Shown in pieces: positions 8,727 through 18,226 of a stretch of 64,000 nt of DNA. The stretch's first letter is position 1. Each line of letters begins with the position of its first letter. A program made the position numbers and the translations under genes. The stretch is from CBDCVD01 sp965224015. GTDB taxonomy: Bacteria; Pseudomonadota; Alphaproteobacteria; Rhizobiales; CBDCVD01. The notes under the pieces were generated by a model. That model saw nothing but the letters and a program-made list of their open reading frames with translations. It did not search any database and was not told the DNA's origin. The DNA is taken from the NCBI GenBank assembly GCA_965224015.1, contig OZ245032.1, forward strand, positions 1,798,001-1,862,000, given 5' to 3'.

Positions 8727-9608
8727 ATGAAAGCCAATGCAATAAAGTGGCGACTTGCCTTTATTGTACCGCCAATGGCTGTTTTCACGCTGCTTGTCAT
8801 CTGGCCACTGATCAGTTCCTTTTATTATGCCTTTACCAACTGGAACGGTTTTAGCGCAGATTACGCTTTTGTCGGTTTTGACAATTTTGTCAAGCTGTGG
8901 ACCGACAAGTTGTTCTTCAATGCTGCCGTCAATACGGTGATCTGGATGATCGCGGCCATTGTGCTGCCGACACTTTTGGGTCTGTCGCTGGCGCTTTTGA
9001 TCGACAGCCGCATACCTGGCGGATCGGTTTTCAAATCGATTTTTTATTTCCCGATCTGCCTGTCCGCCGTGGTTGTCGGCCAGATTTGGGTCTGGATTTA
9101 CCAGCCCGACTGGGGACTGTTGAATACGGTCATTTCCTCAGCCAACGGTATTGACCTCAACTATGCCTGGTTGGCCAAGCCTGAGACGGCGCTTGGCTCT
9201 GTCATCGTCGCCTGGGCTTGGCAGCAAACCGGCCTTTCCATGGTGATCTATCTCGCCGGCCTGACGTCTATTCCCGAAGATCTATCTGAGGTTTGCGAAA
9301 TCGAAGGGGCAAGCCCCTGGCAACGCATCCGTCTTGTCGTCATTCCGCTTCTTACCCCGGCAACCGTCGTGGTGGTCGCACTCAACGTCATTAATTCGCT
9401 CAAAGGCTTCGACATTCTTTACATTATGACCGGGGGAGGGCCGTTCAATTCGTCCGACACGCTGGCGATGCATATGTATAACGAGTCCTTCAAGAAATAC
9501 CTGATGGGCTATGGCAGTGCGATTTCCGTTGTCCTTTTTCTGGTAGCGTTGACAATCATCGGTATCTACTTCCGTGAGCTGAAAAAGGTAGACCAGGTCT
9601 ATGGCTGA
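8727..9608 (+). CDS. CUT1 sugar ABC transporter, permease (MalF/UgpA type)
   Basis: 293 residues with six hydrophobic segments and the cytoplasmic EAA loop (EVCEIEGASPWQRIRLVVIP), through which the permease contacts the ATPase. The N-terminal part (LAFIVPPMAVFTLLVIWPL) is typical of the MalF/UgpA side of CUT1 importers. An SD (aggagg) lies 6 nt upstream of the ATG. It overlaps the next permease gene by 8 bases, implying translational coupling. Confidence 0.93.
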   Translation: MKANAIKWRLAFIVPPMAVFTLLVIWPLISSFYYAFTNWNGFSADYAFVGFDNFVKLWTDKLFFNAAVNTVIWMIAAIVLPTLLGLSLALLIDSRIPGGSVFKSIFYFPICLSAVVVGQIWVWIYQPDWGLLNTVISSANGIDLNYAWLAKPETALGSVIVAWAWQQTGLSMVIYLAGLTSIPEDLSEVCEIEGASPWQRIRLVVIPLLTPATVVVVALNVINSLKGFDILYIMTGGGPFNSSDTLAMHMYNESFKKYLMGYGSAISVVLFLVALTIIGIYFRELKKVDQVYG

Positions 9609-10461
9609 CCCCACGGCAATCCCTGCTGCCGCACGCCCTTTCAATCCTTGGCCGGCGGTTATTTTCATCGTCCTTGGCTGTTTGGCGGTGATGTTTCTAG
9701 CACCGACGATCGGGGTCCTGCTGTCGTCAATCAAGACGACGCGGGAGATCGCCCTAGGCGATCTGTGGTCGATCCCCTCAGCACTATATCTCGGCAACTT
9801 CACGGAGGTGCTTTCCAATCCGGCGGTCTATCAGTATCTGCTGAACACGTTGCTGGTGACCGTTCCTGCGACGGCGGTCTCCATCGCGCTTGGGACGCTG
9901 GCCGGCTATGTATTTGCCAAACTACCGTTTAAGGGAAGCGAAGTCCTGTTTCTGGTGATCGTTGCCGGCATGTTCTTTCCCCCTCAGGTGATCCTGATCC
10001 CCCTCTATCGATTGTTCAACATGTTGGGGCTGATCGACACGCTATGGCCTGTCATCTTTGTCCATGTTGCAATGGGCATTCCGATTTGTACGCTTCTTAT
10101 GCGCAATTTCTTTGCCACAGTTCCCAACGCGCTGCGTGAGGCGGCAATCCTTGAGGGTGCCAATGAATGGCAGGTGCTGACTCGTGTTGCCCTACCGCTC
10201 AGTCTGCCGGCTCTTGCGGTTTTGTCGACGCTACAATTCACGTGGATCTGGAATGATTTCCTGTGGCCGTTGATCTTCACCCAATCCGACGACAAGCGGA
10301 CCATTATGCTCGGCATGGTCAACCTGAAAGGGCAATACTCTGTTGCCTGGGGCGTCCAGGGCGCGCTGTCGCTGATCGCCAGCCTACCAACTTTGGTCGT
10401 CTTTCTTTTCTTTCAACAATATTTCATCAAAGGCATGACGATGGGTGCGGTCAAGGGATAA
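9601..10461 (+). CDS. CUT1 sugar ABC transporter, permease (MalG/UgpE type)
   Basis: 286 residues and six membrane segments. It has the MalG-type EAA loop (LREAAILEGANEWQVLTRVA) and the usual ending with a short cytoplasmic tail (FIKGMTMGAVKG). It pairs with the preceding permease to form the channel. The start overlaps the upstream gene by 8 bases and the ATPase ATG follows 2 bases after its stop, so the operon is tight. Confidence 0.93.
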   Translation: MADPTAIPAAARPFNPWPAVIFIVLGCLAVMFLAPTIGVLLSSIKTTREIALGDLWSIPSALYLGNFTEVLSNPAVYQYLLNTLLVTVPATAVSIALGTLAGYVFAKLPFKGSEVLFLVIVAGMFFPPQVILIPLYRLFNMLGLIDTLWPVIFVHVAMGIPICTLLMRNFFATVPNALREAAILEGANEWQVLTRVALPLSLPALAVLSTLQFTWIWNDFLWPLIFTQSDDKRTIMLGMVNLKGQYSVAWGVQGALSLIASLPTLVVFLFFQQYFIKGMTMGAVKG

Positions 10462-10463
10462 GT

Positions 10464-11534
10464 ATGGCACGTTTAATTCTGCAAAACATTACCAAGTCGT
10501 TCGGCAAAATTCAGGTGATCAACGGCATTGATCTGGCCATTGAGCCGGGCGAGTTCGTTGTATTTGTCGGCCCTTCGGGCTGCGGCAAGTCAACGATGCT
10601 ACGCATGATCGCAGGGCTTGAGAGCGTCAGTGGCGGGCGGATCGTCATTGGTGAGCGCGATGTCACCCATACCGCCCCATCGCAACGCGAAATTGCCATG
10701 GTTTTTCAGTCATATGCACTATTCCCGCATCTAACGGTGGCGGAAAACATTGGCTTCGGGTTGCGCCTTGCCAAGATACCCAAGGATGAGATCGCAGCGC
10801 GCGTTGATGAAGTGGCGCATACGCTGCAACTTGAGACGCTGCTTGCGCGCAAGCCGCGCCAGCTTTCCGGCGGTCAGCGCCAGCGGGTTGCCATTGGGCG
10901 CTCGATTATCCGCCATCCGAAGGTCTTTTTGTTTGACGAGCCCCTGTCCAACCTTGATGCCGCACTGCGTGTGCAAATGCGCCTGGAGATCGCCCGGCTT
11001 CACCAGAACCTTGCTACAACCATGATCTATGTTACCCACGATCAGACAGAGGCCATGACGCTGGCCGATCGGATTGTGGTTTTCAATGACGGTCGTATTG
11101 AGCAGATCGGCACACCAATCGACCTCTATGAAAGGCCGGGAAATACCTTCGTTGCGGGTTTCATCGGTGCGCCATCAATGAACTTGATCAAAGCCAAACT
11201 GCAGCAGAGTCCGCAAGGGCTTGTGGCACAATTCGGCGAGGTGGCGCACCGGCTTGAGAAGGCGCCCGCAACAGCACCCAAGTACGTGTATATTGGCGTG
11301 CGACCGGAGCACATCGCGATTGCAACACAAGGACAGGCCGACTTCACCGGAACAGTGGAAATCGTGGAGAAACTCGGCGTGGAATCTCTGGTTTACGTTG
11401 AGACCGATTTCACCGATGGACCGTTGACAATGCGGTTGCCGCCAGCCTTCCCCGTGGCCGCTGGCGACACGGTGCCGCTGGTTTTTGATCGCGACCATAT
11501 CCATTGCTTCGATGACACCGGCATGGCGCTCTGA
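10464..11534 (+). CDS. CUT1 sugar ABC transporter, ATP-binding protein (MalK/UgpC type)
   Basis: 356 residues from the ATG at 10464; the open frame extends far upstream, but only because it overlaps the permease. Walker A GPSGCGKST (36-44), Q-loop FQSYALFPHL, signature LSGGQ (134-138), Walker B FLFDEPLSNLD and H-loop YVTHDQTEA are all intact. A C-terminal TOBE/regulatory domain (YVYIGVRPEHIAI) is present, as in MalK and UgpC. It powers import by hydrolysing ATP at the cytoplasmic face. Confidence 0.94.
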   Translation: MARLILQNITKSFGKIQVINGIDLAIEPGEFVVFVGPSGCGKSTMLRMIAGLESVSGGRIVIGERDVTHTAPSQREIAMVFQSYALFPHLTVAENIGFGLRLAKIPKDEIAARVDEVAHTLQLETLLARKPRQLSGGQRQRVAIGRSIIRHPKVFLFDEPLSNLDAALRVQMRLEIARLHQNLATTMIYVTHDQTEAMTLADRIVVFNDGRIEQIGTPIDLYERPGNTFVAGFIGAPSMNLIKAKLQQSPQGLVAQFGEVAHRLEKAPATAPKYVYIGVRPEHIAIATQGQADFTGTVEIVEKLGVESLVYVETDFTDGPLTMRLPPAFPVAAGDTVPLVFDRDHIHCFDDTGMAL

Positions 11535-11608
11535 CACGACCTTACGTTTCGAATTATACGGCTCGGTGTTGCCGGTGAACAAAAATGCCCACCTCTCAAG
11601 TTCTATAA

Positions 11609-11641
11609 TACCAAGGGTCCTTAACAATGACTCATGGCTTA
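11609..11641 (+). repeat. 101-bp dispersed repeat, left third (interrupted copy)
   Basis: TACCAAGGGTCC through ATGGCTTA matches the start of the intact copy at 53681-53781. The rest of this copy resumes at 12863, after a MITE and an IS5-family element inserted at its internal TA. Confidence 0.85.
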
Positions 11642-11999
11642 GAGCGTATCAGGTTTTAATAGAACCATTCTGCCAAAAGGTACTTGGGCGATTTTGCGAC
11701 AAGATGGGCCTTAAGTCTCGCAGGATATAGTGGGGCTATTTGCAAGAGGCTTAAGGTCCATATGAGATCAGCATGGCGTTAGCTGTACCCATTTTGCCAA
11801 GGGTAAAGCTAACGCCATAAAGCTGATCGCCCTCTAAATCTATAGCAAAAGCGCCCGTCCCTTCGGGTTTCCGATTGGCGGACGCCCACGCCCAAGCCGC
11901 TCTCGAGAGATGGATAAACATCGCTCTTCGATCGCCTTGAACGTGGATCGCCTCGCCAATCGAGAAACAGAATTGATTCTATTAAAACCTGATACGCTC
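11642..11999. mobile_element. MITE-like element, full-length copy 2 (358 bp)
   Basis: Perfect terminal inverted repeats (GAGCGTATCAGGTTTTAA inward from each end), with TA on both sides (11640-11641, 12000-12001). Interior as copy 1, inverted, but without the 101-bp insertion. Copies 1 and 2 flank the iclR and ABC-transporter genes as inverted repeats, a layout that could recombine or move the intervening DNA. It carries no coding capacity. Confidence 0.87.
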
Positions 12000-12001
12000 T
12001 A

Positions 12002-12862
12002 GGCTGTGGTGACAATTTAACTATTTGAGCCACAGCTGGATTGCCGCAAGTTTAACGAAGCCAAGAAAATTCGCCAGCAGTTTGTCATAGCGCGTCGCAA
12101 CCCGTCTGAATTCCTTGAGCCGTCCAAATAGACGTTCGATCCTGTTGCGTTCCTTGTACAGCTCTTTGTCATATGCACGCTGATCTGTGCGATGCCGGCG
12201 TGGGGGTATAACCGCTTCACCACCGGTCTTCACAATTGCCTCCACCAAATTGTCTGCATCATAGGCGCGGTCACCAAAAACATACTTTGATGCAAAGCCT
12301 GCAATCAAATCAAGCGCTTGCTTCATGTCGTTCTCCTGGCCTGGCCCTCCGCCAAAGCGCACGGGAAGGCCCAACCCATCGCCTACCGCATGGAGTTTGG
12401 TGGAGAACCCGCCCTTGCAGCGACCCAACCCTTGGGATGCAGCGCCCCCTTTTTTTGCGGGGCTCCTGCCGCATGTTTGTGTGCCCGGATGATAGTTGTA
12501 TCAATCTGCAACCATTCAAAATCTGCCTCTTTCGACAGGGCCTCAAACATACGCTCAATAACACCGTTCTCTACCCAACGATAGTACCTGCGTTTAACTG
12601 TTTGATAGGGGCCAAATCGCTCCGGCAGGTCTCGCCAGCGTGCCCCTGAACGGGCCATCCAAAGAAGGCCGTTAAGAAAACGGCGGTTGTTGCTGCGAGG
12701 ACCACGCCGGCCTTTGCGACCTCCAGGGATAAAAGGCTCCAAGCGTTCCCACTGATCATCACGAAGTTCATCAACAGACATAACTAACCTCTCAAAAGTC
12801 AGTAATGAATCTGATTCGTCGTCAATTGAGAACCCAAAACTCCTTAAATTGTCACCACAGCC
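12002..12862 (-). mobile_element. IS5-family insertion sequence (IS427-like), copy 1, 861 bp
   Basis: Bounded by 19-bp perfect inverted repeats (GGCTGTGGTGACAATTTAA) and flanked by CTA/TAG, meaning a TA or CTAG duplication. It is inserted exactly at the right end of MITE copy 2. It matches copy 2 (23801-24661) except for one base noticed near 12150, so transposition was recent. Confidence 0.93.
12021..12781 (-). CDS. IS5-family transposase, two frames joined by programmed frameshift (copy 1)
   Basis: Frame A (12781 to 12383) starts MSVDELRDDQWERLEPFIPG and carries the first catalytic Asp (QIDTTIIRAHKH). Frame B, to the stop at 12021, carries the second Asp (VFGDRAYDAD) and the Glu (RNRIERLFGRLKEFRR). 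The two meet at a run of seven A on the coding strand (12450-12456), the slippery site expected for IS427-type elements, where a frameshift makes the full DDE enzyme. All catalytic residues are intact, so the element may be active. Confidence 0.9.
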
Positions 12863-12932
12863 TAGCGTCAAGCAAGTATGTTATCAAGGCAGTACACCAG
12901 TCGGCGTGTATATAAAGCCAATACCGCTGGTA
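12863..12932 (+). repeat. 101-bp dispersed repeat, right two thirds (interrupted copy)
   Basis: Continues the copy broken at 11641 (TAGCGTCAAGCAAG through ACCGCTGGTA). Removing the MITE and IS5 restores a complete 101-bp unit. It ends about 190 bases before lptF. Confidence 0.85.
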
Positions 12933-13125
12933 TAAACCGTCAAGGCCCATTTTGCCACTGGTCTGTCAGCAATCAAACACAATGTTGCCGTTTCCGGGTG
13001 ATTTGCTATACAGCCAAAGGTTCATTACGAGCATTCAGGCCAGAGGACGCCCCGCAAGCGTTGGCGCCACGGCCCCTTGGCCCTAGCAAGTCGGTCTATT
13101 CGCAACCTGACAAAGAACAACGATC

Positions 13126-14385
13126 ATGCGATTGTTTGAGCGCTATATTTTCAGGCAGGTCTTTTCCGCGACGTTGATAACGGCGTTGCTGTTGAGCGCC
13201 ATATTTTGGTTAACACAGGCGCTGCGCCTGTTTGACTTGCTGACCGCCAAGGGCCAATCCCTGGCAACCTATCTTAAGATTACGGCGCTGGTTCTGCCGT
13301 TTATCCTTTTGATTGTCATACCGATCGCCCTTTTGATCGCCTCTTTGTTTGTTCTTAACAAGCTGAACGGAGACAGTGAGTATATCAACTTTGCAGCGGC
13401 GGGGATATCGCGCTGGGCGACGTTGCGGCCGTTTCTCTATGTCGCTGGTGTGGGAGCGATGGTCTCCAGCCTGCTCGCTCTTTATCTTGCACCGCAAAGC
13501 CTGCGGGCCATGCGTCACTACAAAACTCAGGTTGTCGCTGATGTGCTGGCAAAGGGGCTACGCCCTGGCCAGTTTCGCCATATGGAGCGTGACTTGGTAT
13601 TGCGAATCAAGGGGCGCGCGAAAGATGGCGCATTTCAGCAGATTTTTCTCGCCGACAATCGCCAGGGCGAGGTCTCCAGCACCTATTTGGCCGAGCGCGG
13701 CCTGCTGGTGCGCCACGACATTGGCACATTTCTGATCATGGAAAACGGCCACATTATCCAGCGCCGCACGCGCCAACAGGAGGGTGATCCGTTTCCTGGA
13801 GGATGGCAAGCCCCTCAGGACATGGGCGATGCCCCCGGACAAACCATTGTCTCGTTCCAAACATACGCCTTCGACTTGTCTCAGCTTACTCAGCGTGAGG
13901 CCCTGCCCCTTTTTCGCCCGCGCGAATTCACCACCACCGAACTTATCACCGGCGAATACGAGAAGACCACGAGGAAATACGCACCTAACGCCTATCGCGC
14001 GGAGCTGCACGACCGGCTCAGTCTGCCTCTTTATGCATTTGCCTTCGTACTCATAGCCTTTGCCGCCCTGGGCCGGGCACAGCCGGCGCGTGAGGGGCGC
14101 GGTTTTATCATCACAAGTGCCGTCGTTTGTGCCCTGCTCATCCGCCTTGGCGGCTATTGGGCAACCGGCCTGGCATCAAACTGGCCCCCGGCGGCTGCCA
14201 TGATGTACGCTATTCCTCTAATCACCGGCGTTATCGCTCTTGCGATCATAGCCCAGATCTTCCGCCCCCGTGTTCCGCCGGCAGTTTTGCGCCTTGCTGC
14301 GCCCATAAAACGGCGTATGGGTCGCTACGTGCACAGAACCTTTGGGTGGCGGGGCGATGGTGCCGGCCCGGGAGCCCCTGCATGA
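13126..14385 (+). CDS. lptF: LPS export ABC transporter permease LptF
   Basis: 419 residues of the YjgP/YjgQ family. An N-terminal pair of membrane helices starts at RLFERYIFRQVF, the periplasmic beta-jellyroll is in the middle (LVLRIKGRAKDGAFQQIFL), and four further helices lie at the C-terminus. With LptG and LptB (not in this window) it extracts LPS from the inner membrane and feeds it to the periplasmic bridge. The stop overlaps the lptG start as ATGA. The upstream 190 bases abut a repeat cluster instead of pepA, so the ancestral promoter region has probably been altered. Confidence 0.95.
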   Translation: MRLFERYIFRQVFSATLITALLLSAIFWLTQALRLFDLLTAKGQSLATYLKITALVLPFILLIVIPIALLIASLFVLNKLNGDSEYINFAAAGISRWATLRPFLYVAGVGAMVSSLLALYLAPQSLRAMRHYKTQVVADVLAKGLRPGQFRHMERDLVLRIKGRAKDGAFQQIFLADNRQGEVSSTYLAERGLLVRHDIGTFLIMENGHIIQRRTRQQEGDPFPGGWQAPQDMGDAPGQTIVSFQTYAFDLSQLTQREALPLFRPREFTTTELITGEYEKTTRKYAPNAYRAELHDRLSLPLYAFAFVLIAFAALGRAQPAREGRGFIITSAVVCALLIRLGGYWATGLASNWPPAAAMMYAIPLITGVIALAIIAQIFRPRVPPAVLRLAAPIKRRMGRYVHRTFGWRGDGAGPGAPA

Positions 14386-15479
14386 TAACCAATACCCTGA
14401 GCCAGTACATATTCAAACATGCTTTGAAGGCAATTGTGGCGACGTTTGTTTTGTGTCTGGTTCTAGCCACGATTGCGGATTTTCTTGGCATTGCCCGGCG
14501 GGTTCGCGATGGGATGGATATAGATGTCCAGGGGATGATAGCGGTTGCCATGCTGCGTGCGCCGCTATTTGCTGAGCAGATTATCCCGTTTGCTGTCCTG
14601 TTTGGTGCCATGGCCAGTCTGCTGACCCTGAGCAAGCGCCACGAGTTGGTGGTTGCGCGTTCGGTTGGAGTTTCGGCCTGGCAGTTCCTGGCTCCGGTTC
14701 TGGCTCTGGCTGTGCTGACGGGTGTGATGACTGTTGCAATCTATAATCCGTCGTCGACGGCGCTTTTTGAAAAATCACTTGCGGTTGAAGACGCCCTTTA
14801 TGCAAAGCGTAATCAGACGCCCGCACCTGCGCAGAACAGCCGTTGGGTATATTCCAACAGCGATACGGGAGCCACGATCCTCAATGCGGGCTATATTCAC
14901 CGCACGCAGCCCATTCTCTATCGGGTAACCGCCTATTCCTATGACGCGCGCGGCCAGTTTGTCCGCCTGATTGAAGCCCGTAAGGCTGTTTTTGAGAACG
15001 GCAAGCTTGTTTTTCACGCCGGAACCACTTTGAGACCGGGTATCAACGCAGCGGCGCAAGGCTTTTCCCGCCTGACCCTTGCTACCCATTTGTCTCTGCC
15101 GGATTTGAACAAGCACCTGCTCGATGCCAAGACCCTGTCGGTTTGGGGTATGTCGGCGGCGATCAGCGAAGGCGAGGCGCTCGGTGTTTCTGTCAATAAG
15201 CTGCGCATGGCCTATCAAAATCTGTTGGCAAGGCCTCTTTTGTTGGTATCAATGATCTTTATTGCCGCCACGGTTTCGCTTAGACTGTTCCGGTTAGGGG
15301 GTATCAGGCGATTCTTGACATTGGGGAGTTTTGCGGGTTTTGCACTTTACATTGTCACACAATTGGCTTCTGATCTTGGCGAAGCAGGATTGGTCAGCCC
15401 TGTATTGGCTGCGTGGGTGCCGCCGTTTTCGGCACTGTTTCTGGGAACCACGGTACTATTGTATCAGGAGGATGGATGA
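14382..15479 (+). CDS. lptG: LPS export ABC transporter permease LptG
   Basis: 365 residues from the ATG at 14382, which overlaps the lptF stop; the longer open frame upstream lies inside lptF. Same fold as LptF: membrane helices, a central periplasmic jellyroll (VYSNSDTGATILNAGYIHR) and C-terminal helices (LLVSMIFIAATVSLRLF). It forms the heterodimeric permease with LptF. It ends in ATGA overlap with lptD, so lptF-lptG-lptD should be one transcript. Confidence 0.95.
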   Translation: MITNTLSQYIFKHALKAIVATFVLCLVLATIADFLGIARRVRDGMDIDVQGMIAVAMLRAPLFAEQIIPFAVLFGAMASLLTLSKRHELVVARSVGVSAWQFLAPVLALAVLTGVMTVAIYNPSSTALFEKSLAVEDALYAKRNQTPAPAQNSRWVYSNSDTGATILNAGYIHRTQPILYRVTAYSYDARGQFVRLIEARKAVFENGKLVFHAGTTLRPGINAAAQGFSRLTLATHLSLPDLNKHLLDAKTLSVWGMSAAISEGEALGVSVNKLRMAYQNLLARPLLLVSMIFIAATVSLRLFRLGGIRRFLTLGSFAGFALYIVTQLASDLGEAGLVSPVLAAWVPPFSALFLGTTVLLYQEDG

Positions 15480-17920
15480 ACCCGTTGGTGCCTAGCGGCG
15501 CGATCATCGGCATCTACTTCCAGCGGGCGCGCCGGTGGATGTTGTGGTGCCTTGCGGGAATGGGGGTGGGTGCTATGCTGGCACTTGGCATCGTTTTTCC
15601 TGCTGGCGCTCAGGGGCCCGCTGCGCGCGCCACCAGCCCTCAACTCACCTCAGAGACCGACCCGTTATTGCGGTCCATTGACCGTAATCAACCCATGCTG
15701 CTTGAAGCCGATAAGCTGATTTACGACAGCAATCGCGATCGCGTATCTGCGATCGGCAATGTCCAGATCTATTATGATCGGTATGCACTGGAGGCAGATC
15801 GTGTCATCTATGATCGGCGTGCCATGCGTCTGATCGCTGAAGGCAATGCCAGGCTCACCGATCCGGACGGCTATGTTATGAGCTCGGACAAGATAAACCT
15901 TGATGACAAATTTCGAGACGGCTTTGTCCAGTATGTCCTTCTGGAGACCCCCGACCGAACGCGATTTGCCGCCACATCCGCTGTTCGTACCGGGGGGCGC
16001 TATACGGTGTTGCGCAAGGGGGTCTATACCGCTTGCGAGCCCTGTGTCAAAAATCCCGGCAAACCCCCTAGCTGGCAGATCAAAGCCGAGGAGATCATCC
16101 ACGATCAAAAGCAAAAGACGGTCCATTATCGTAATGGTGCCTTCGAGCTTTTCGGATTACCGCTGTTCTATTTTCCTTATTTTCAACATCCGGATCCGAG
16201 TGTTAAGCGCAAAAGTGGCTTTCTCATCCCTGAGGCAAGCCTGGATGACAAGCGCGGCGCGGGTCTGGCGGCACCCTATTTCTGGGCCCTTGCCCCTCAT
16301 TATGATTTGACTTTCACCCCCCATGTTTTTAGCAAGCAGGGCTTTTTAGGAGAGGTTGAATGGCGCCATCGCACCCATTCAGGCGCTTATTTTATTAACG
16401 TCAATGGGCTTTATCAGTTAAAGCCGGAGGCGTTTCTGGCACGCCCGGGCCATGACACGAATTGGCGCGCAAGCGTGTTCTCGGAGGGCAACTTTTCTCT
16501 CAATGATGCCTGGTCGTGGGGCTGGGAGCTGTATGCCCCGAGTGATGTTCATTATTTTGCTGATTACGAGATCACCAAGGCGGACGCCATTGATGCCCGC
16601 TCGTCCCTCTATCTGACCGGCCTTAAGGGGCGCAATTTCTTCGAAGCGCGCACAAATTATTATCGCATCACCCGCGATGACGATCTGGACCGCCAGGAGG
16701 AGCAGGCCATTGTGCACCCGGTGGTTGACTATAACGTTGTGTTCGATCGACCGGTTCTCACGGGCGAGCTCGGGTTCAATATCAATGTCACCAGCCTGAC
16801 CCACCGCGAGCACGATTGTGAAGTGTTTCTGTTTCGTGACAAAACCAATTTTACCCGCCGCTGCCGCGACCCCAAGGCCAGTCCCGACGGGGTCTCCTTC
16901 CACAAGGGCCTGAAGGGCACGACAACCCGTGCCTCCATGGATTTGCACTGGCGCAAGCAGATCATTACGCACATGGGACTGGTGCTCACCCCCTTTGCAT
17001 CCGTGCAGACCGATCTCAGTTGGCTGTCCGTTGACACGCCGGTCCCCAATCGGCCCGGCTTTTATGATGCTAACGAGACTTTCGTCAGTGCTATTAACCC
17101 CTCGGTTGGGGTGAATATCCGTTGGCCCTGGATTAGCTCTCACCCCTGGGGCAATCAGGTTTTCACCCCTGAGGCGCAGATCATCGCAAGCCGCGATGTC
17201 ACCACCAACACAAAGACACCTAATAATGATGCGCATAGTTTGGTTTTTGACGACAGCAATCTGTTTCAGGAAAGCAAGTTCTCTGGCTTTGATCGTCGCG
17301 AAGGCGGCGTGCGGGGACAAGTGGCGCTGCATTACAAGCTGCTGACCCGCTCGGGAGGCTTTTTTGACGCCATGGTCGGCCAGGCCTTTCATCTTGGCGG
17401 GGACAATGCTTTTGCAGGCCCAAGCCTGACCAATATCGGCAAAGAGTCCGGGCTGGAGACCTCCGTCTCAGATGTGGTGGCGCGCGCCTACTATCAGCCC
17501 GATCCGTCACTGCAACTGGGCGTTCGCGGGCGCTTTGCGCGCAAGACGTTTCGCCCTAAGCGCATCGAGGCGCTGGCCAATCTCAACTTTGATACGCTAA
17601 AGTTCAATGTCGGCTATGCGTTTCTTGAAAAACAGCCCGGGCTCGGCATCCACGACCGGCGCCAACAGATCAGTACCGCCGCTGTGCTCAAGCTTTCCGA
17701 TACATGGGAAGCCTTTGGCTCGCTCGACTACAGCCTCGAGCACAACCGCCTGCTTGAAAGTGTTATGGGATTGCGCTATCAAGACGAATGCCTGATGCTA
17801 TCGCTCGAATACGCGCAAAGCCGTCATATCTACAACGGTCAGCCCACCGATCACAGTATTAAGGCGCGGTTCTCCCTGCGCACAATCGGCCAGGGACGCG
17901 CCTCCCATTCGCTCAAATAG
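15476..17920 (+). CDS. lptD: LPS-assembly outer-membrane protein LptD
   Basis: 814 residues from the ATG at 15476, preceded by a strong SD (aggagg) and overlapping the lptG stop. A signal peptide (MLWCLAGMGVGAMLALGIVF, cleavage after AGA) is followed by the OstA/LptA-like jellyroll (LEADKLIYDSNRDRVSAIGN), then a long C-terminal beta-barrel. Cysteines at CEPC and farther on (DCEVFLF, RRC) could form the linking disulfides. It inserts LPS into the outer leaflet with LptE. The length fits alphaproteobacterial LptD. Confidence 0.95.
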   Translation: MNPLVPSGAIIGIYFQRARRWMLWCLAGMGVGAMLALGIVFPAGAQGPAARATSPQLTSETDPLLRSIDRNQPMLLEADKLIYDSNRDRVSAIGNVQIYYDRYALEADRVIYDRRAMRLIAEGNARLTDPDGYVMSSDKINLDDKFRDGFVQYVLLETPDRTRFAATSAVRTGGRYTVLRKGVYTACEPCVKNPGKPPSWQIKAEEIIHDQKQKTVHYRNGAFELFGLPLFYFPYFQHPDPSVKRKSGFLIPEASLDDKRGAGLAAPYFWALAPHYDLTFTPHVFSKQGFLGEVEWRHRTHSGAYFINVNGLYQLKPEAFLARPGHDTNWRASVFSEGNFSLNDAWSWGWELYAPSDVHYFADYEITKADAIDARSSLYLTGLKGRNFFEARTNYYRITRDDDLDRQEEQAIVHPVVDYNVVFDRPVLTGELGFNINVTSLTHREHDCEVFLFRDKTNFTRRCRDPKASPDGVSFHKGLKGTTTRASMDLHWRKQIITHMGLVLTPFASVQTDLSWLSVDTPVPNRPGFYDANETFVSAINPSVGVNIRWPWISSHPWGNQVFTPEAQIIASRDVTTNTKTPNNDAHSLVFDDSNLFQESKFSGFDRREGGVRGQVALHYKLLTRSGGFFDAMVGQAFHLGGDNAFAGPSLTNIGKESGLETSVSDVVARAYYQPDPSLQLGVRGRFARKTFRPKRIEALANLNFDTLKFNVGYAFLEKQPGLGIHDRRQQISTAAVLKLSDTWEAFGSLDYSLEHNRLLESVMGLRYQDECLMLSLEYAQSRHIYNGQPTDHSIKARFSLRTIGQGRASHSLK

Positions 17921-18226
17921 CGCAAGACGCGGCGATGTTCATACCCTGTGATATTTCAGAAAAACCGCCCCAGGCAACACTTTGCCTTAGAAGGGCTACA
18001 ATAATCGTGTTAATCGCTGAACAAACGAGAGCGCGCAGGCAGAACACCGTAGCCTGGGCCTCTTTGTTAATGACTGGCACGGGCTACTTCACGGGCTACT
18101 TGATGGGATACCCGTTTTGAGCACAGTACAGCTATGCCCAAATGGTCCGGCCTGATCCAAAGAGAGTATCGCTGGTTATACCAGCTTGAATGGATGCGAT
18201 CCAACCTCATACCGATAGAAAACGCA
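17921..18226. other. lptD-surA gap, no clear gene
   Basis: 306 bases. The only regularities seen are a short direct repeat, CACGGGCTACTT / CACGGGCTACTT, near 18080-18105, and an open frame upstream of the chosen surA start (from 18134) that lacks an SD. A surA promoter may lie here, but no convincing -35/-10 pair was found. Confidence 0.4.

Noticed and set aside
10263..10463. Long N-terminal extension of the ABC ATPase
   Set aside because: It lies inside the permease gene; the ATG at 10464 starts the conserved domain.
5978..11999. Composite transposon carrying iclR and the ABC transporter
   Set aside because: The two inverted MITE copies flank these genes, but each has its own TA duplication, so they are best explained as separate insertions.
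14127..14381. N-terminal extension of LptG
   Set aside because: It overlaps the lptF coding region; the ATGA overlap at 14382 is the standard start.
16418..17392. 324-residue open frame antisense to lptD
   Set aside because: It is a shadow of the LptD beta-barrel coding sequence; no family resemblance and no SD.
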